The position numbers and the translations under genes were made by a program. The notes beneath the pieces were generated by a model that saw nothing but the letters and a program-made list of their open reading frames with translations, ran no database searches and had not been told where the DNA came from. Positions 18,832 to 35,747 of a DNA stretch of 36,370 nt are shown one piece after another (within the stretch, counting starts at the first letter, position 1; each line of letters begins with the position of its first letter). The stretch lies in the NCBI GenBank assembly GCA_021804825.1, contig JAJZGX010000016.1, forward strand, positions 1 through 36,370. The letters run 5' to 3'. Origin of the DNA: Pseudomonadota bacterium. Its GTDB lineage: Bacteria; Pseudomonadota; Alphaproteobacteria; Rhizobiales; Beijerinckiaceae.

Positions 18832-20907
18832 TCAGGCGTATTTCGCGACGACCTTGTCGGCCTCCGCCTTTGGCACCTGCTCATAGTGATCAAACTGCAT
18901 GGTGAAATTGGCGCGCCCCTGCGAGAACGAGCGCAATTGGTTGACATAGCCAAACATGTTGGCGAGCGGCACCATCGCGTTGACGACCACCGCATTACCG
19001 CGCATGTCCTGACCCTGGATCTGACCACGGCGGGCATTGAGATCGCCGATGACGCTGCCGGTATAATCTTCCGGCGTCACCACCTCGACCTTCATGATCG
19101 GCTCCAGCAGCACCGCGCCACCCTCACGCAGGGCCTCGCGGAACGCTGCACGTCCGGCGATTTCAAAGGCCAGCACCGAGGAGTCGACGTCATGGTAGGC
19201 GCCGTCGACCAGCGTTGCCATCGTATCAACCACCGGGAAGCCCGCCAGAACGCCAGCGCCCATCACCGAGTTGATACCCTTTTCGACGCCGGGAATGAAT
19301 TCCTTCGGCACCGAACCACCGACCACCTTGGATTCAAAGACATTGCCCTTGCCGATCTCGTTCGGCTCGAAAATGATCTTGACCCGTGCGAACTGCCCGG
19401 AACCGCCCGACTGCTTCTTGTGGGTATAGTCCTTCTCGACGCGCTTGGTCATGCGCTCACGATAGGCCACCTGCGGCGCGCCGATATTGGCATCGACCTT
19501 GTAGGTGCGGCGCAGAATGTCGACCTTGATGTCGAGATGCAATTCGCCCATGCCCTTGAGAATGGTCTGGCCACTCTCGGCATCGGTCGAAACCCGGAAT
19601 GACGGGTCTTCGGCGGCAAGCTTCTGCAATGCCACACCGAGCTTTTCCTGATCGGCCTTGGACTTGGGCTCGATCGCGATTTCGATCACCGGATCGGGAA
19701 ATTCCATCCGCTCCAGGATCACCGGCTTGGCAACATCGCACAGCGTATCGCCGGTGCGGGTATCCTTCAGGCCAGCCAGCGCGACAATATCGCCCGAATA
19801 GGCTTCCTTGATGTCTTCGCGGTTGTTGGCATGCATCAGCAGCATGCGCCCTACCCGCTCCTTCTTGTCCTTGGTCGAATTCAGCACTGTCGTGCCGCTT
19901 TCGATATGGCCCGAATAGACCCGGCAGAAGGTGATGGTGCCGACGAAAGGGTCGTCCATGATCTTGAAAGCCAGCATCGAGAACGGCTCTTTGTCATCCG
20001 CACGGCGGACAACTTCTTCGCCACTGTTGAAATCAATGCCCTTGATGGCTTCGCGATCCAGCGGTGAGGGCAGGTAATCCACCACGGCGTCGAGCAGCGT
20101 CTGCACGCCCTTGTTCTTGAAAGCCGTGCCACAGAGCACCGGCACGAAAGTCACAGTACGAACCGCCTTGCGGATCAGGCGCTTCAGTGTCGCCTCATCG
20201 GGCTCCTGACCATCGAGATAGGCGGCCATCACATCATCATCGAGCTCGACGGCGGCTTCGATCATGATATTGCGGTATTCCTTGGCCTTTTCGACGAGAT
20301 CGGCCGGAATTTCTTCATCATGGAAATTGGCGCCGAGCGCCTCGTTTTCCCAGACCACCGCCTTCATGCGGATCAGATCGACGATGCCCTTGAAATTCGA
20401 TTCCGAACCGATCGGCAGCTGGATACATACCGGCTTGCCCGCAACACGAACGCGAATATCTTCGACGCACATGTAAAAATCAGCACCGGTCTTGTCCATC
20501 TTGTTGATGAAGACGATGCGCGGAACATTGTATTTGTCGGCCTGACGCCAGACGGTTTCGGTCTGCGGTTCGACACCCTGGTTGCCATCGAGCACGCAGA
20601 CGGCGCCATCAAGCACACGCAGCGAACGTTCGACTTCAATGGTGAAATCGACGTGGCCGGGGGTGTCGATGATGTTCAGCCGCTTGCCCTGCCAGAATGT
20701 GGTAGTCGCCGCCGAGGTGATCGTGATGCCACGCTCCTGCTCCTGCTCCATGAAATCCATGGTGGCAGCACCGTCATGCACTTCGCCGATCTTGTGCGAC
20801 TTGCCGGAGTAATAGAGGATGCGCTCGGTCGTCGTGGTCTTGCCAGCGTCGATATGCGCCATGATGCCGAAATTTCGGTAATCCTCGATCGCGTTCATGC
20901 GGGGCAT
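18832..20907 (-). CDS. fusA: translation elongation factor G
   Basis: EF-G drives translocation and, with RRF, ribosome recycling. The start is placed at the ATG at 20907 ([14 protein letters not shown]), which matches related EF-Gs; GGGA lies about nine bases before it. Other in-frame ATGs (20913, 20898) are close. The 691-residue protein has AHIDAGKT (17-24), DTPGH (81-85), NKMD (135-138), and the domain IV segment typical of canonical EF-G ([18 protein letters not shown]). It sits between rpsG and tuf in the str operon. Confidence 0.99.
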   Translation of the reverse strand: MPRMNAIEDYRNFGIMAHIDAGKTTTTERILYYSGKSHKIGEVHDGAATMDFMEQEQERGITITSAATTTFWQGKRLNIIDTPGHVDFTIEVERSLRVLDGAVCVLDGNQGVEPQTETVWRQADKYNVPRIVFINKMDKTGADFYMCVEDIRVRVAGKPVCIQLPIGSESNFKGIVDLIRMKAVVWENEALGANFHDEEIPADLVEKAKEYRNIMIEAAVELDDDVMAAYLDGQEPDEATLKRLIRKAVRTVTFVPVLCGTAFKNKGVQTLLDAVVDYLPSPLDREAIKGIDFNSGEEVVRRADDKEPFSMLAFKIMDDPFVGTITFCRVYSGHIESGTTVLNSTKDKKERVGRMLLMHANNREDIKEAYSGDIVALAGLKDTRTGDTLCDVAKPVILERMEFPDPVIEIAIEPKSKADQEKLGVALQKLAAEDPSFRVSTDAESGQTILKGMGELHLDIKVDILRRTYKVDANIGAPQVAYRERMTKRVEKDYTHKKQSGGSGQFARVKIIFEPNEIGKGNVFESKVVGGSVPKEFIPGVEKGINSVMGAGVLAGFPVVDTMATLVDGAYHDVDSSVLAFEIAGRAAFREALREGGAVLLEPIMKVEVVTPEDYTGSVIGDLNARRGQIQGQDMRGNAVVVNAMVPLANMFGYVNQLRSFSQGRANFTMQFDHYEQVPKAEADKVVAKYA

Positions 20908-20934
20908 AATCATCAATCCCAAAAAAGTGCCGAA

Positions 20935-21788
<854 letters not shown>

Positions 21789-22034
21789 TCATCGCCCTTC
21801 CGAAGCGGTTTCAACATTTCGCTTCCATCCGACCTTCGGACACAAGCAAAACCACGCCGCCAGCCAAAATGGCCAACGGCGCAACAAACAGAGGAACAAC
21901 GGAAAACCGCTGTTCATGCACCAAAGCCGCCGAAGCGGTTATGAAGTCACTCGTTCTAGATACAAATGCGTTTAGCGGGCCTGCATCGGGGACGGGTCGC
22001 CCACCGAAAATGACCGCTACGGCCACTTGATGTA
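21789..22034 (-). promoter_or_regulatory. long 5' leader of the rpsL (str) transcript
   Basis: About 245 bases separate the predicted transcript start from the rpsL ATG. The 11-mer CCGAAGCGGTT (+ strand) occurs at 21800-21810, next to the ribosome binding site, and at 21930-21940. On the minus strand the second copy is part of CCGC-TTCG-GCGG, a UUCG tetraloop hairpin; it can also pair over longer range with 21905-21911. A GTG-started open frame spans the leader but has poor codon use. No known riboswitch was recognised. Confidence 0.5.
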
Positions 22035-22040
22035 GGTGCG

Positions 22041-22069
22041 CTTCTAATTACCTCCATGACAGACGTCAA
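22041..22069 (-). promoter_or_regulatory. promoter of the rpsL-rpsG-fusA-tuf... transcript
   Basis: Minus strand: TTGACG (22069-22064), a 17-base spacer, TAGAAG (22046-22041). The -10 region and what follows, TAGAAGCGCACCT, nearly match the promoter before rplK. It lies between the rpoC terminator and rpsL, where a promoter is required. Confidence 0.65.
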
Positions 22070-22154
22070 CCCCTTGCGCGCGATATTTGCATCTTTCGAT
22101 GCCAGCCAAGGCGCGCCCTGCCCCGCCACAGGCGAAAACCAGCAGACAGCCCTC

Positions 22155-22182
22155 AAGAAAAAGGCCGCCCGAAGGCGGCCTT
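22155..22182 (-). terminator. intrinsic terminator after rpoC
   Basis: AAGGCCGCC and GGCGGCCTT form a perfect 9-pair stem closed by a C(UUCG)G tetraloop on the minus strand, followed by a T-run (CCTTTTTCTT). It lies about 30 bases past the rpoC stop and separates the rpoBC transcript from the str transcript. Confidence 0.95.
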
Positions 22183-22211
22183 GATCGCTTTGCAGCCTGT
22201 CGGGGCGCCGC

Positions 22212-26387
<4,176 letters not shown>

Positions 26388-26510
26388 CACCTGTCTCCTG
26401 CGAAACACTGCATGCGGGGAAAATTGCGCACGTCAGCCCGCCTAGAATGATCTTGACCTTTTCGAAGCTGGGCATGCTTTCGCACAGGCCCGGCACTCAT
26501 CTCACTTCGC

Positions 26511-30629
<4,119 letters not shown>

Positions 30630-30703
30630 GAGTTTCGCCTCTTTCATCGTTCACATTCATGATGGCGGCGGATCGTCCTGTCCGCCCCGCCCTTTTCGTC
30701 AAA

Positions 30704-30800
30704 CCCTTGTGGCCCAAGGCCCACCAGCCGCACCAGGCGCGGCCGCGCGGTGCGCTATGCCCCACAACGGCCAAAGGGTCCCGGCGCGACGCGCCGGAAC
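30704..30800 (-). promoter_or_regulatory. paired hairpins in the rplL/rpoB spacer, possible attenuator
   Basis: The first (30800-30778) is a 10-pair GC-rich stem, GTTCCGGCGC with GCGCCGGGAC, closed by 3 bases and followed by only CCTTTGG. The second (30719-30705) is CCTTG/CAAGG with a 5-base loop followed by GTTT. E. coli has a partial attenuator at the same place that lowers rpoB relative to rplL. The weak U-runs fit partial rather than full termination. Confidence 0.45.
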
Positions 30801-30836
30801 CGGATCACGCAGCTCCGCAATTGCAGAGCCATCAAC

Positions 30837-31214
30837 TTACTTAAGTTCGACCTTCGCGCCGACCTTCTCGAGAGCCGCCTTGAACTTTGCCGCATCTTCC
30901 TTGCTGACACCTTCCTTGACGGGCTTGGGCGCAGCTTCAACCAGATCCTTGGCTTCTTTCAGGCCAAGACCGGTGATGGCGCGCACTTCCTTGATCACTT
31001 CGATCTTCTTTTCGCCGGCAGCAGCCAGAACCACCGTGAACTCGGTCTGCTCTTCGGCAGCAGCAGCGGGCGCAGCAGCAGCCGGGCCAGCAGCAACGGC
31101 CACAGCAGCAGCGGCGGAGACGCCCCACTTGGCTTCGAGCAGCTTGGCGAGTTCGGCAGCTTCCAGCACCGTGAGGGTGGAGAGTTCGTCAACGATCTTT
31201 TCGAGATTTGCCAT
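30837..31214 (-). CDS. rplL: 50S ribosomal protein L7/L12
   Basis: L7/L12 is the multicopy stalk protein that recruits translation GTPases. The start at 31214 ([20 protein letters not shown]) gives 125 residues: an N-terminal dimer/L10-binding domain (1-32), an Ala-rich hinge (about 33-53) and the C-terminal factor-binding domain ([40 protein letters not shown]). It follows rplJ by 69 bases. Confidence 0.99.
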   Translation of the reverse strand: MANLEKIVDELSTLTVLEAAELAKLLEAKWGVSAAAAVAVAAGPAAAAPAAAAEEQTEFTVVLAAAGEKKIEVIKEVRAITGLGLKEAKDLVEAAPKPVKEGVSKEDAAKFKAALEKVGAKVELK

Positions 31215-31283
31215 AATGTTCATACCTTATGTGAAGTTGGTTTTTCAGGGTTGTATTGAGCCCCAGGGCTCGGAGTGACAGTC

Positions 31284-31799
31284 TCAGGCAGCGTCCTTTG
31301 CAGCATAAGCACCGACAACGCGCGCGAGTTTCGCGGCGGGGGCGGTGGCGAGCTGCGCCAGCTTGGTGGCCGGAGCCACGAGCAGGCCAATGAGCTTGGC
31401 ACGCAATTCGTCAAGCGACGGCATGGTAGCCAGGGTCTTGATGCCTTCGACATTCAGCGCTGTTGCGCCCATGGCCCCACCGAGGATGACGAATTTGTCA
31501 AAATCCTTGGCAAAGGCGACAGCCGCTTTCGGGGCCGCCACGGGGTCATGCGACCAGGCAATCAATGTCGGGCCTTTCATCAGCCCTCCCACCGAAGCCA
31601 CGGCCGTGCCATTCAGAGCGATGCGGGCGAGACGGTTTTTGGCGACCTGAACCTGCGCACCCGCCTGCTTCATCTGCTTGCGCAAATTCTGCATCTGGGC
31701 GACAGTCAGGCCGGAATACTGGGCGACCACAACCACTGACGTCTTCGCAAAGATGTCATGCAGCTGCGCGACCATTTCCTTTTTTTCGACTCTGTCCAC
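31284..31799 (-). CDS. rplJ: 50S ribosomal protein L10
   Basis: L10 anchors L7/L12 dimers to the ribosome and, with L12, usually represses its own mRNA. The GTG at 31799 is chosen: the protein then starts M(V)[16 protein letters not shown] like its relatives, and GAGG lies nine bases upstream. The 171-residue product contains [34 protein letters not shown] and an Ala-rich C-terminal stalk helix. A 6-pair hairpin (31800-31815) ends exactly at the start codon and takes in part of the ribosome binding site. Confidence 0.97.
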   Translation of the reverse strand: MDRVEKKEMVAQLHDIFAKTSVVVVAQYSGLTVAQMQNLRKQMKQAGAQVQVAKNRLARIALNGTAVASVGGLMKGPTLIAWSHDPVAAPKAAVAFAKDFDKFVILGGAMGATALNVEGIKTLATMPSLDELRAKLIGLLVAPATKLAQLATAPAAKLARVVGAYAAKDAA

Positions 31800-31834
31800 A
31801 GTGAGTATCCTCACTCATAAGCGGTTATCCCGCT
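31800..31834 (-). promoter_or_regulatory. two hairpins at the rplJ translation start
   Basis: On the minus strand AGCGG-GATAA-CCGCT (31834-31820) is followed by AGTGAG-GATA-CTCACT (31815-31800), which abuts the GTG start. Three bases of the GAGG ribosome binding site lie in the second stem and the fourth in its loop. The position suits control of rplJ translation, as expected for L10-L12 feedback. Confidence 0.5.
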
Positions 31835-32147
31835 GGTTGCGATTGGCCGCAGGCAAGCCCGCGACACGCTTTGACAACCTGTCCCCCGCGACAGTCCCTT
31901 GACGGAACCCGCAGACAGAGGGATCAACCCAGCCCTCAGGCATGACGCCCAAAAAACCCGACTTCACCCGTCTATGCTGGCCGCACGTTGACCCAGCCGA
32001 AGCCAGATCACTCGAACATTCAAGGCCTTCCCCTCGAAAACGAGAAAAAGCACCACCGGCAGTCTCGGACAGGAATTGGCCCTGAAATCATCGGCTATCA
32101 CCTCCGCAAGAGGTTCTCACCTTGTTCCAAAGCCTTTCCACCACAAC

Positions 32148-32175
32148 AAGCCCCTTGACGAACCGCCAGGGGCTT
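32148..32175 (-). promoter_or_regulatory. stable 28-base hairpin downstream of rplA
   Basis: On the minus strand AAGCCCCT pairs with AGGGGCTT; after one bulged A the stem continues for 4 more pairs (one G-U) to a 3-base loop. The following GTTGTGG is not a proper U-run. It could protect the 3' end of rplKA mRNA, or be the first structure of the rplJ transcript if the weak promoter at 32184-32211 is real. Confidence 0.5.
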
Positions 32176-32297
32176 ACCGTGGAATTCTGATGAAAACGCC
32201 ACCTCTATCAAGTAGCATTCTCCTTACTTAGCGCGCCGCGACCCCTTTGCCAAGAGCAAAATTGCCGCGTGCGCCATGGCCTGCCACTTGGCGTTTG

Positions 32298-32984
32298 TCA
32301 GCCATGCAGGCTGGCAAGCTCAATCTTGACACCAGGTCCCATGGTCGAGGACAGCGCCACGCGCTGAATATAGGTGCCCTTCGAGGCCGTCGGCTTGGCT
32401 TTCGCCACCGCATCCACCAAAGCCTTGATATTCTCGATCAGCTTGTCTTCACCAAACGACACCTTGCCGACTGAGGCCTGCACGATACCGGCCTTTTCGG
32501 CGCGGAACTCGACAGCCCCGCCCTTCGAGGCGACCACGGCCGCCTTGATGTCCATGGTGACGGTGCCCACTTTCGGGTTCGGCATCAGGCCGCGCGGGCC
32601 GAGCACCTTGCCGAGCCGCCCGACCAGCGGCATCATGTCCGGGGTCGCAATGCAGCGATCGAACTCGATCTTGCCGCCCTGCACGATGGCCACCAGATCT
32701 TCGGCACCCACCAGATCGGCACCTGCTGCCAGCGCCTCATCGGCCTTGGCACCACGGGCAAACACCGCAACCTTCAGCGTGCGTCCGGTGCCGTTCGGCA
32801 GATTGACCACGCCGCGCACCATCTGATCGGCATGCTTGGGATCAACGCCCAGATTCATGGCGATTTCGACGGTCTCGTCGAATTTGGCACTGGCCCCGCC
32901 CTTCACCAGCTTCACGGCTTCGCCGAGCGGGTAAAGCTTCGTGCGCACCACAGTGGCGCGCGCCTTTGTCATGCGCTTGCTCAT
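32298..32984 (-). CDS. rplA: 50S ribosomal protein L1
   Basis: L1 forms the mobile stalk at the E-site and in other bacteria represses the rplKA mRNA. The 228-residue product has [60 protein letters not shown] and [11 protein letters not shown], all diagnostic. Its ATG overlaps the rplK stop by 4 bases (ATGA). A spacer of about 500 bases follows before rplJ. Confidence 0.99.
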   Translation of the reverse strand: MSKRMTKARATVVRTKLYPLGEAVKLVKGGASAKFDETVEIAMNLGVDPKHADQMVRGVVNLPNGTGRTLKVAVFARGAKADEALAAGADLVGAEDLVAIVQGGKIEFDRCIATPDMMPLVGRLGKVLGPRGLMPNPKVGTVTMDIKAAVVASKGGAVEFRAEKAGIVQASVGKVSFGEDKLIENIKALVDAVAKAKPTASKGTYIQRVALSSTMGPGVKIELASLHG

Positions 32985-33409
32985 GCTACGACCTCCAGGC
33001 CCATCGAGCGGGCAGAACCGGTGATCATCGCTGCAGCAGCCTCAATGGTCTCGCAATTGAGATCGGGCAGCTTCTTGGCGGCGATCTCGTTGATTTGCGC
33101 CTGGGTGATCTTGCCGACAAAGCCACGACCGGTGGTCTTGGCGCCGGACGTGATGCCTGAAGCCTTCTTCAGAAAATACGACACCGGCGGCAGCTTCATC
33201 TCGAAGGTGAAGGAGCGATCGCCATAGGCGGTGATCACCACGGGAATCGGTGTTCCCTTTTCCATCTGCGCAGTGCGGGCGTTGAACGCCTTGCAGAATT
33301 CCATGATATTGAGGCCGCGTTGTCCAAGTGCCGGGCCGATCGGGGGCGCTGGTTTGGCGTCTCCGGCGGGCACTTGAAGCTTCACGTAACCCGTGATCTT
33401 CTTTGCCAT
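32981..33409 (-). CDS. rplK: 50S ribosomal protein L11
   Basis: L11 forms the GTPase-associated centre and is the target of thiostrepton in sensitive species. The start at 33409 ([16 protein letters not shown]) fits the family; an ATG two codons earlier has no better support. The 142-residue protein has the N-terminal proline-rich [20 protein letters not shown] and the C-terminal rRNA-binding domain [19 protein letters not shown]. It is the first gene of its transcript; secE and nusG, usually just upstream, are absent. Confidence 0.99.
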   Translation of the reverse strand: MAKKITGYVKLQVPAGDAKPAPPIGPALGQRGLNIMEFCKAFNARTAQMEKGTPIPVVITAYGDRSFTFEMKLPPVSYFLKKASGITSGAKTTGRGFVGKITQAQINEIAAKKLPDLNCETIEAAAAMITGSARSMGLEVVA

Positions 33410-33540
33410 GATCATTCATCCATACAGGGCCGCACCCAGATCATGGGCGGGCTGTTGCGATATGTGGTGCGGATAAGCCTGCGCTGGCTGCGCAAGATAT
33501 GCCTACCACAAAGAAATAAGTGCCCAGCAAGGGCACAGGT
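33410..33540 (-). promoter_or_regulatory. 5' leader of the rplK-rplA transcript
   Basis: About 130 bases lie between the predicted start and the ATG. GTGCCC-TTGCT-GGGCAC (33536-33520) forms a hairpin right at the 5' end and is followed by TTATTTCTTT, which could also stop read-through from ribF. Further hairpins are TGCGC/GCGCA (33494-33480) and CCCA/TGGG nearer the ATG. L1 feedback on this mRNA is expected from other bacteria but the site was not identified. Confidence 0.45.
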
Positions 33541-33544
33541 GGCG

Positions 33545-33573
33545 CTTCTACGCGATAGTGACAGGATTGTGAA
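33545..33573 (-). promoter_or_regulatory. promoter of rplK-rplA
   Basis: Minus strand: TTCACA (33573-33568), a 17-base spacer, TAGAAG (33550-33545). The -10 and start region TAGAAGCGCCACCT matches the rpsL promoter except for one extra C. A 12-base AT-rich palindrome lies just upstream of the -35. Confidence 0.65.
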
Positions 33574-33575
33574 GC

Positions 33576-33587
33576 CCTTAATTAAGG
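33576..33587. repeat. 12-base perfect palindrome CCTTAATTAAGG
   Basis: It lies between the ribF stop and the rplK -35 hexamer, 2 bases upstream of the latter. It could act as an UP-like element or an operator, or be chance. Confidence 0.5.
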
Positions 33588-33595
33588 CGCAGCGC

Positions 33596-34549
33596 TCATA
33601 CCAGCAGCGCTTTGGCCTCGCGCACATCTTGCTTCATGCGCGCGACCAGCGCCTCGGCATTGGCAAATTTGGCATCGGCGCGGATGAAGCCGACAAACGC
33701 CACCCTCAGCACCTCGCCATAAAGGTCACCGGAGAAGTCGAACAGCATCACTTCCAGCAGCAGCGCACCATTGTCGAAGGTCGGGCGGCGGCCAAAGCTT
33801 GCGACCCCGCCATAGCTGGTGCCACGCGCTTCCACCCGCACGGCGTAAACCCCCACGCGCAGGGCACAAGAGGGGTCAAGCCGCAGATTGGCGGTGGGAA
33901 AGCCGAGTGTGCGCCCGAGTTTCTTGCCATGCTCGACCACCCCGCTGACGCTCCAGGCATGACCTAGCAGCATCGCTGCGCGTGCCACATCGCCCTGTTC
34001 CAGCGCCGCGCGCGTTGCCGTCGACGACACCGCTTCGAGCGAGCCTTCCGCATCTTCGGCGATGCGCGCGACAATTTCGACGCCAAACCCGAGGCGCTGG
34101 CCAGCCTCACGCAAAAATTCCGGTGTCCCGGCCCGCGCCTTGCCGAAATGGAAATCATAGCCCGCCACCACGCAGGCAACACCGAGCTGGCGCACCAGCA
34201 CCTCCTCGACGAACTGCTCGGCACTCAGCCCCGCAAGCCGGGCGTTGAAGCTTAGCACGACAAGACCATCGAGGCCGAGTTCGCCGAGGGCCTGCGCCTT
34301 GTCCGCCAGCGGCGTCAACCGAAAGATCACTGGCTTTTTGGCGAAAAAATCCGCCGGATGCGGCTCGAAGCTCAGCACCGCGCAAGGCCGGCCCATGGCC
34401 AGAGCCCGCGCTTGTGCCCGCATGATCACGGCGCGATGCCCACGATGCACGCCATCGAAATTGCCGATTGCCACCACGCAACCACGCAGGCGCGGCGGCA
34501 TCTCAACAGGATCGATCAGCGTGAAGCTAGGTTCGGCAGGCTGAAGCAA
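33596..34549 (-). CDS. ribF: bifunctional riboflavin kinase / FMN adenylyltransferase
   Basis: RibF converts riboflavin to FMN and then FAD. The N-terminal adenylyltransferase domain has GNFDGVHRGH (30-38), FEPHP near 61-65 and GYDFHFGKARAG (130-141). The C-terminal kinase domain has GRTLGFPTANL (212-222) and ASFGRRPTFDN. The frame closes just upstream, so the TTG at 34549 is the earliest start; it lacks a clear ribosome binding site, and the first ATG (residue 17) is also possible. With the TTG start the 317 residues are full length. It follows the MaoC gene on the same strand. The FAD it makes is the cofactor of TrmFO. Confidence 0.95.
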   Translation of the reverse strand: MLQPAEPSFTLIDPVEMPPRLRGCVVAIGNFDGVHRGHRAVIMRAQARALAMGRPCAVLSFEPHPADFFAKKPVIFRLTPLADKAQALGELGLDGLVVLSFNARLAGLSAEQFVEEVLVRQLGVACVVAGYDFHFGKARAGTPEFLREAGQRLGFGVEIVARIAEDAEGSLEAVSSTATRAALEQGDVARAAMLLGHAWSVSGVVEHGKKLGRTLGFPTANLRLDPSCALRVGVYAVRVEARGTSYGGVASFGRRPTFDNGALLLEVMLFDFSGDLYGEVLRVAFVGFIRADAKFANAEALVARMKQDVREAKALLV

Positions 34550-34611
34550 GGGCGGGCGCGCTCATCATTGGCGAGGTTGGGCTGACGTAGTGGCGCTGGC
34601 GCGGCCCTTCG

Positions 34612-35082
34612 TCAAGCCTTGGGCGGCATGAGTTCCTCGCGACCCGGCACCATCACCAGGGCCTCGCCATCCAGCACCACACGGCCATCGACGGCGCATT
34701 CGCATTTCAGACGCACGCGCTTGCCCTTGGGGATGACCTCGATCACCTCGACGCTGATGGCCACGACATCGCCGATTCGCACCGGCCCGCGAAAATTCAG
34801 GGTCTGCGACAGATAGACAGCACCCGGCCCCGGCAGTCGCATGCCGAGCACGGCGGAAATCAGGCTGGCAGTATAGAGGCCATGCGCAATGCGTTCGCCG
34901 AATTTGGTTTTCCGCGCGAAATGATCGGAAAGATGGATCGGGTTATGATCGCCGGACAGGGTCGCAAAGCCGATCACATCCTCATTCATCACCGTTTTCA
35001 GCAAGACCTCACGCATGCCGGGGGCAAGATCCTCGAACACGTGAATCTTGAAAGGGTTGGCGACGGGGGTTGCGGCATTCAT
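34612..35082 (-). CDS. MaoC-like (R)-hydratase
   Basis: Single hot-dog-fold hydratase of the MaoC family, which hydrates enoyl-CoA to (R)-3-hydroxyacyl-CoA in fatty-acid or polyhydroxyalkanoate metabolism. The 156-residue protein carries the hydratase-2 motif FATLSGDHNPIHLSDHFA with Asp45 and His50 as the catalytic pair, then FGERIAHGLYTASLISAVLG and YLSQTLNFRGPVRIGD. GGAG lies nine bases before the ATG and a perfect TATAAT 24 bases upstream of it. The exact acyl-CoA substrate cannot be told from sequence. Confidence 0.9.
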   Translation of the reverse strand: MNAATPVANPFKIHVFEDLAPGMREVLLKTVMNEDVIGFATLSGDHNPIHLSDHFARKTKFGERIAHGLYTASLISAVLGMRLPGPGAVYLSQTLNFRGPVRIGDVVAISVEVIEVIPKGKRVRLKCECAVDGRVVLDGEALVMVPGREELMPPKA

Positions 35083-35105
35083 CGGGGCAGGCTCCGTTAT
35101 CGTGC

Positions 35106-35141
35106 ATTATACGCCGTGCATGCAACCATTTGGGTTGTCAA
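35106..35141 (-). promoter_or_regulatory. promoter region of the MaoC-like gene
   Basis: A perfect TATAAT (35111-35106) and a perfect TTGACA (35141-35136) lie on the minus strand, but 24 bases apart rather than 17. The inverted repeat CAACC-ATTTG-GGTTG (35123-35137) covers most of the interval and overlaps the -35. At 17 bases the -35 would be the poor CCCAAA. Either the gene uses a weak -35 or an activator corrects the spacing. Confidence 0.45.
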
Positions 35142-35236
35142 TTCCACTTTGTGCGCTGCAACATTCCAGCACAACGCCAATGCTCCCCATCAATTGTTGA
35201 TGACTTCCAAGAATTCAGCCTCCCTGCATGATCCGT

Positions 35237-35251
35237 TTAACTCTCGCTCAA
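35237..35251 (+). promoter_or_regulatory. possible CtrA-type site before the response regulator
   Basis: TTAA-N7-TCAA differs by one base from the CtrA consensus TTAA-N7-TTAA. It lies 92 bases upstream of the response regulator start. Such sites arise by chance fairly often, so this is tentative. Confidence 0.3.
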
Positions 35252-35342
35252 CATTTTTCGGCCTATGGTTTCGACAATTGAGATCGCTTCAACCTGAATC
35301 AGGCTAACCCCTTGCAGGGCCACGTTTTATGCGGAGACATCG

Positions 35343-35735
35343 ATGAACGCCGACAAATCCATGCCGATCCTGATCGTGGACGACTACCAGACCATGGTGC
35401 GCATCATGCGCAATCTGCTCAAGCAGATCGGCTATGAAAATGTCGATGAAGCCAGCAATGGCGCCGAGGCGCTCGAAAAAATCAACACCAAGGCCTACAG
35501 TCTTATCATTTCGGACTGGAACATGGAACCGGTCACCGGCCTCGAACTTTTGACCAAGCTGCGCACCGGCACGCACAATGCCGACACGCCTTTCATCATG
35601 GTCACGGCGGAATCGAAAACCGACAACATCATCGCTGCGCGCAAGGCCGGCGTGTCAAGCTATATCGTCAAGCCATTCAATGCCCAGACGCTGAAAGCCC
35701 GCATCGACGCGGTCTGCGCCAGCCGCGCCGCATAA
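35343..35735 (+). CDS. single-domain response regulator (CheY-like)
   Basis: The 130-residue protein is a lone receiver domain. It has the acidic pair Asp13-Asp14, the phosphorylation site Asp58 (IISDWNMEP), Thr88 (MVTAES) and Lys110 (YIVKPF), so it should be phosphorylatable; Tyr107 lies in the CheY switch position. No output domain is attached. GGAG is 6-7 bases before the ATG. It is divergent from the MaoC gene and converges on the HAD gene with a 12-base gap. Whether it serves chemotaxis or another pathway is not shown by its neighbours. Confidence 0.93.
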   Translation: MNADKSMPILIVDDYQTMVRIMRNLLKQIGYENVDEASNGAEALEKINTKAYSLIISDWNMEPVTGLELLTKLRTGTHNADTPFIMVTAESKTDNIIAARKAGVSSYIVKPFNAQTLKARIDAVCASRAA

Positions 35736-35747
35736 AACAGCCCGCAA

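Larger units (their letters stand above)
31800..32297 (-). other. 498-base rplA/rplJ spacer, probable L10 leader
   Basis: No gene is seen in this spacer. It contains a possible promoter (TTGATA at 32211-32206 and CAGAAT at 32189-32184, 16-base spacer), a stable hairpin at 32148-32175, a CTGTC/GACAG hairpin at 31879-31894, and the two hairpins at the rplJ start. Many bacteria carry an L10-binding leader here. I infer the same role but could not match it to a defined L10 fold by eye. Confidence 0.5.

Noticed and set aside
21811-22026. A 71-codon GTG-started open frame in the rpsL leader with one hydrophobic segment
   Set aside because: There is no ribosome binding site, third positions are mixed rather than GC-rich, and rare codons (CTA, AGA, ATA, GTA) are frequent. 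It looks like untranslated leader.
26388-26510. Promoter or attenuator in the 123-base rpoB/rpoC spacer
   Set aside because: Only a four-pair GAAA-loop hairpin is visible; no hexamers or T-run support a control element.
30738-30749. Perfect 12-base GC palindrome GCGCGGCCGCGC in the rplL/rpoB spacer
   Set aside because: In a GC-rich spacer this is easily chance, it cannot form a proper hairpin loop, and it has no relation to a promoter.
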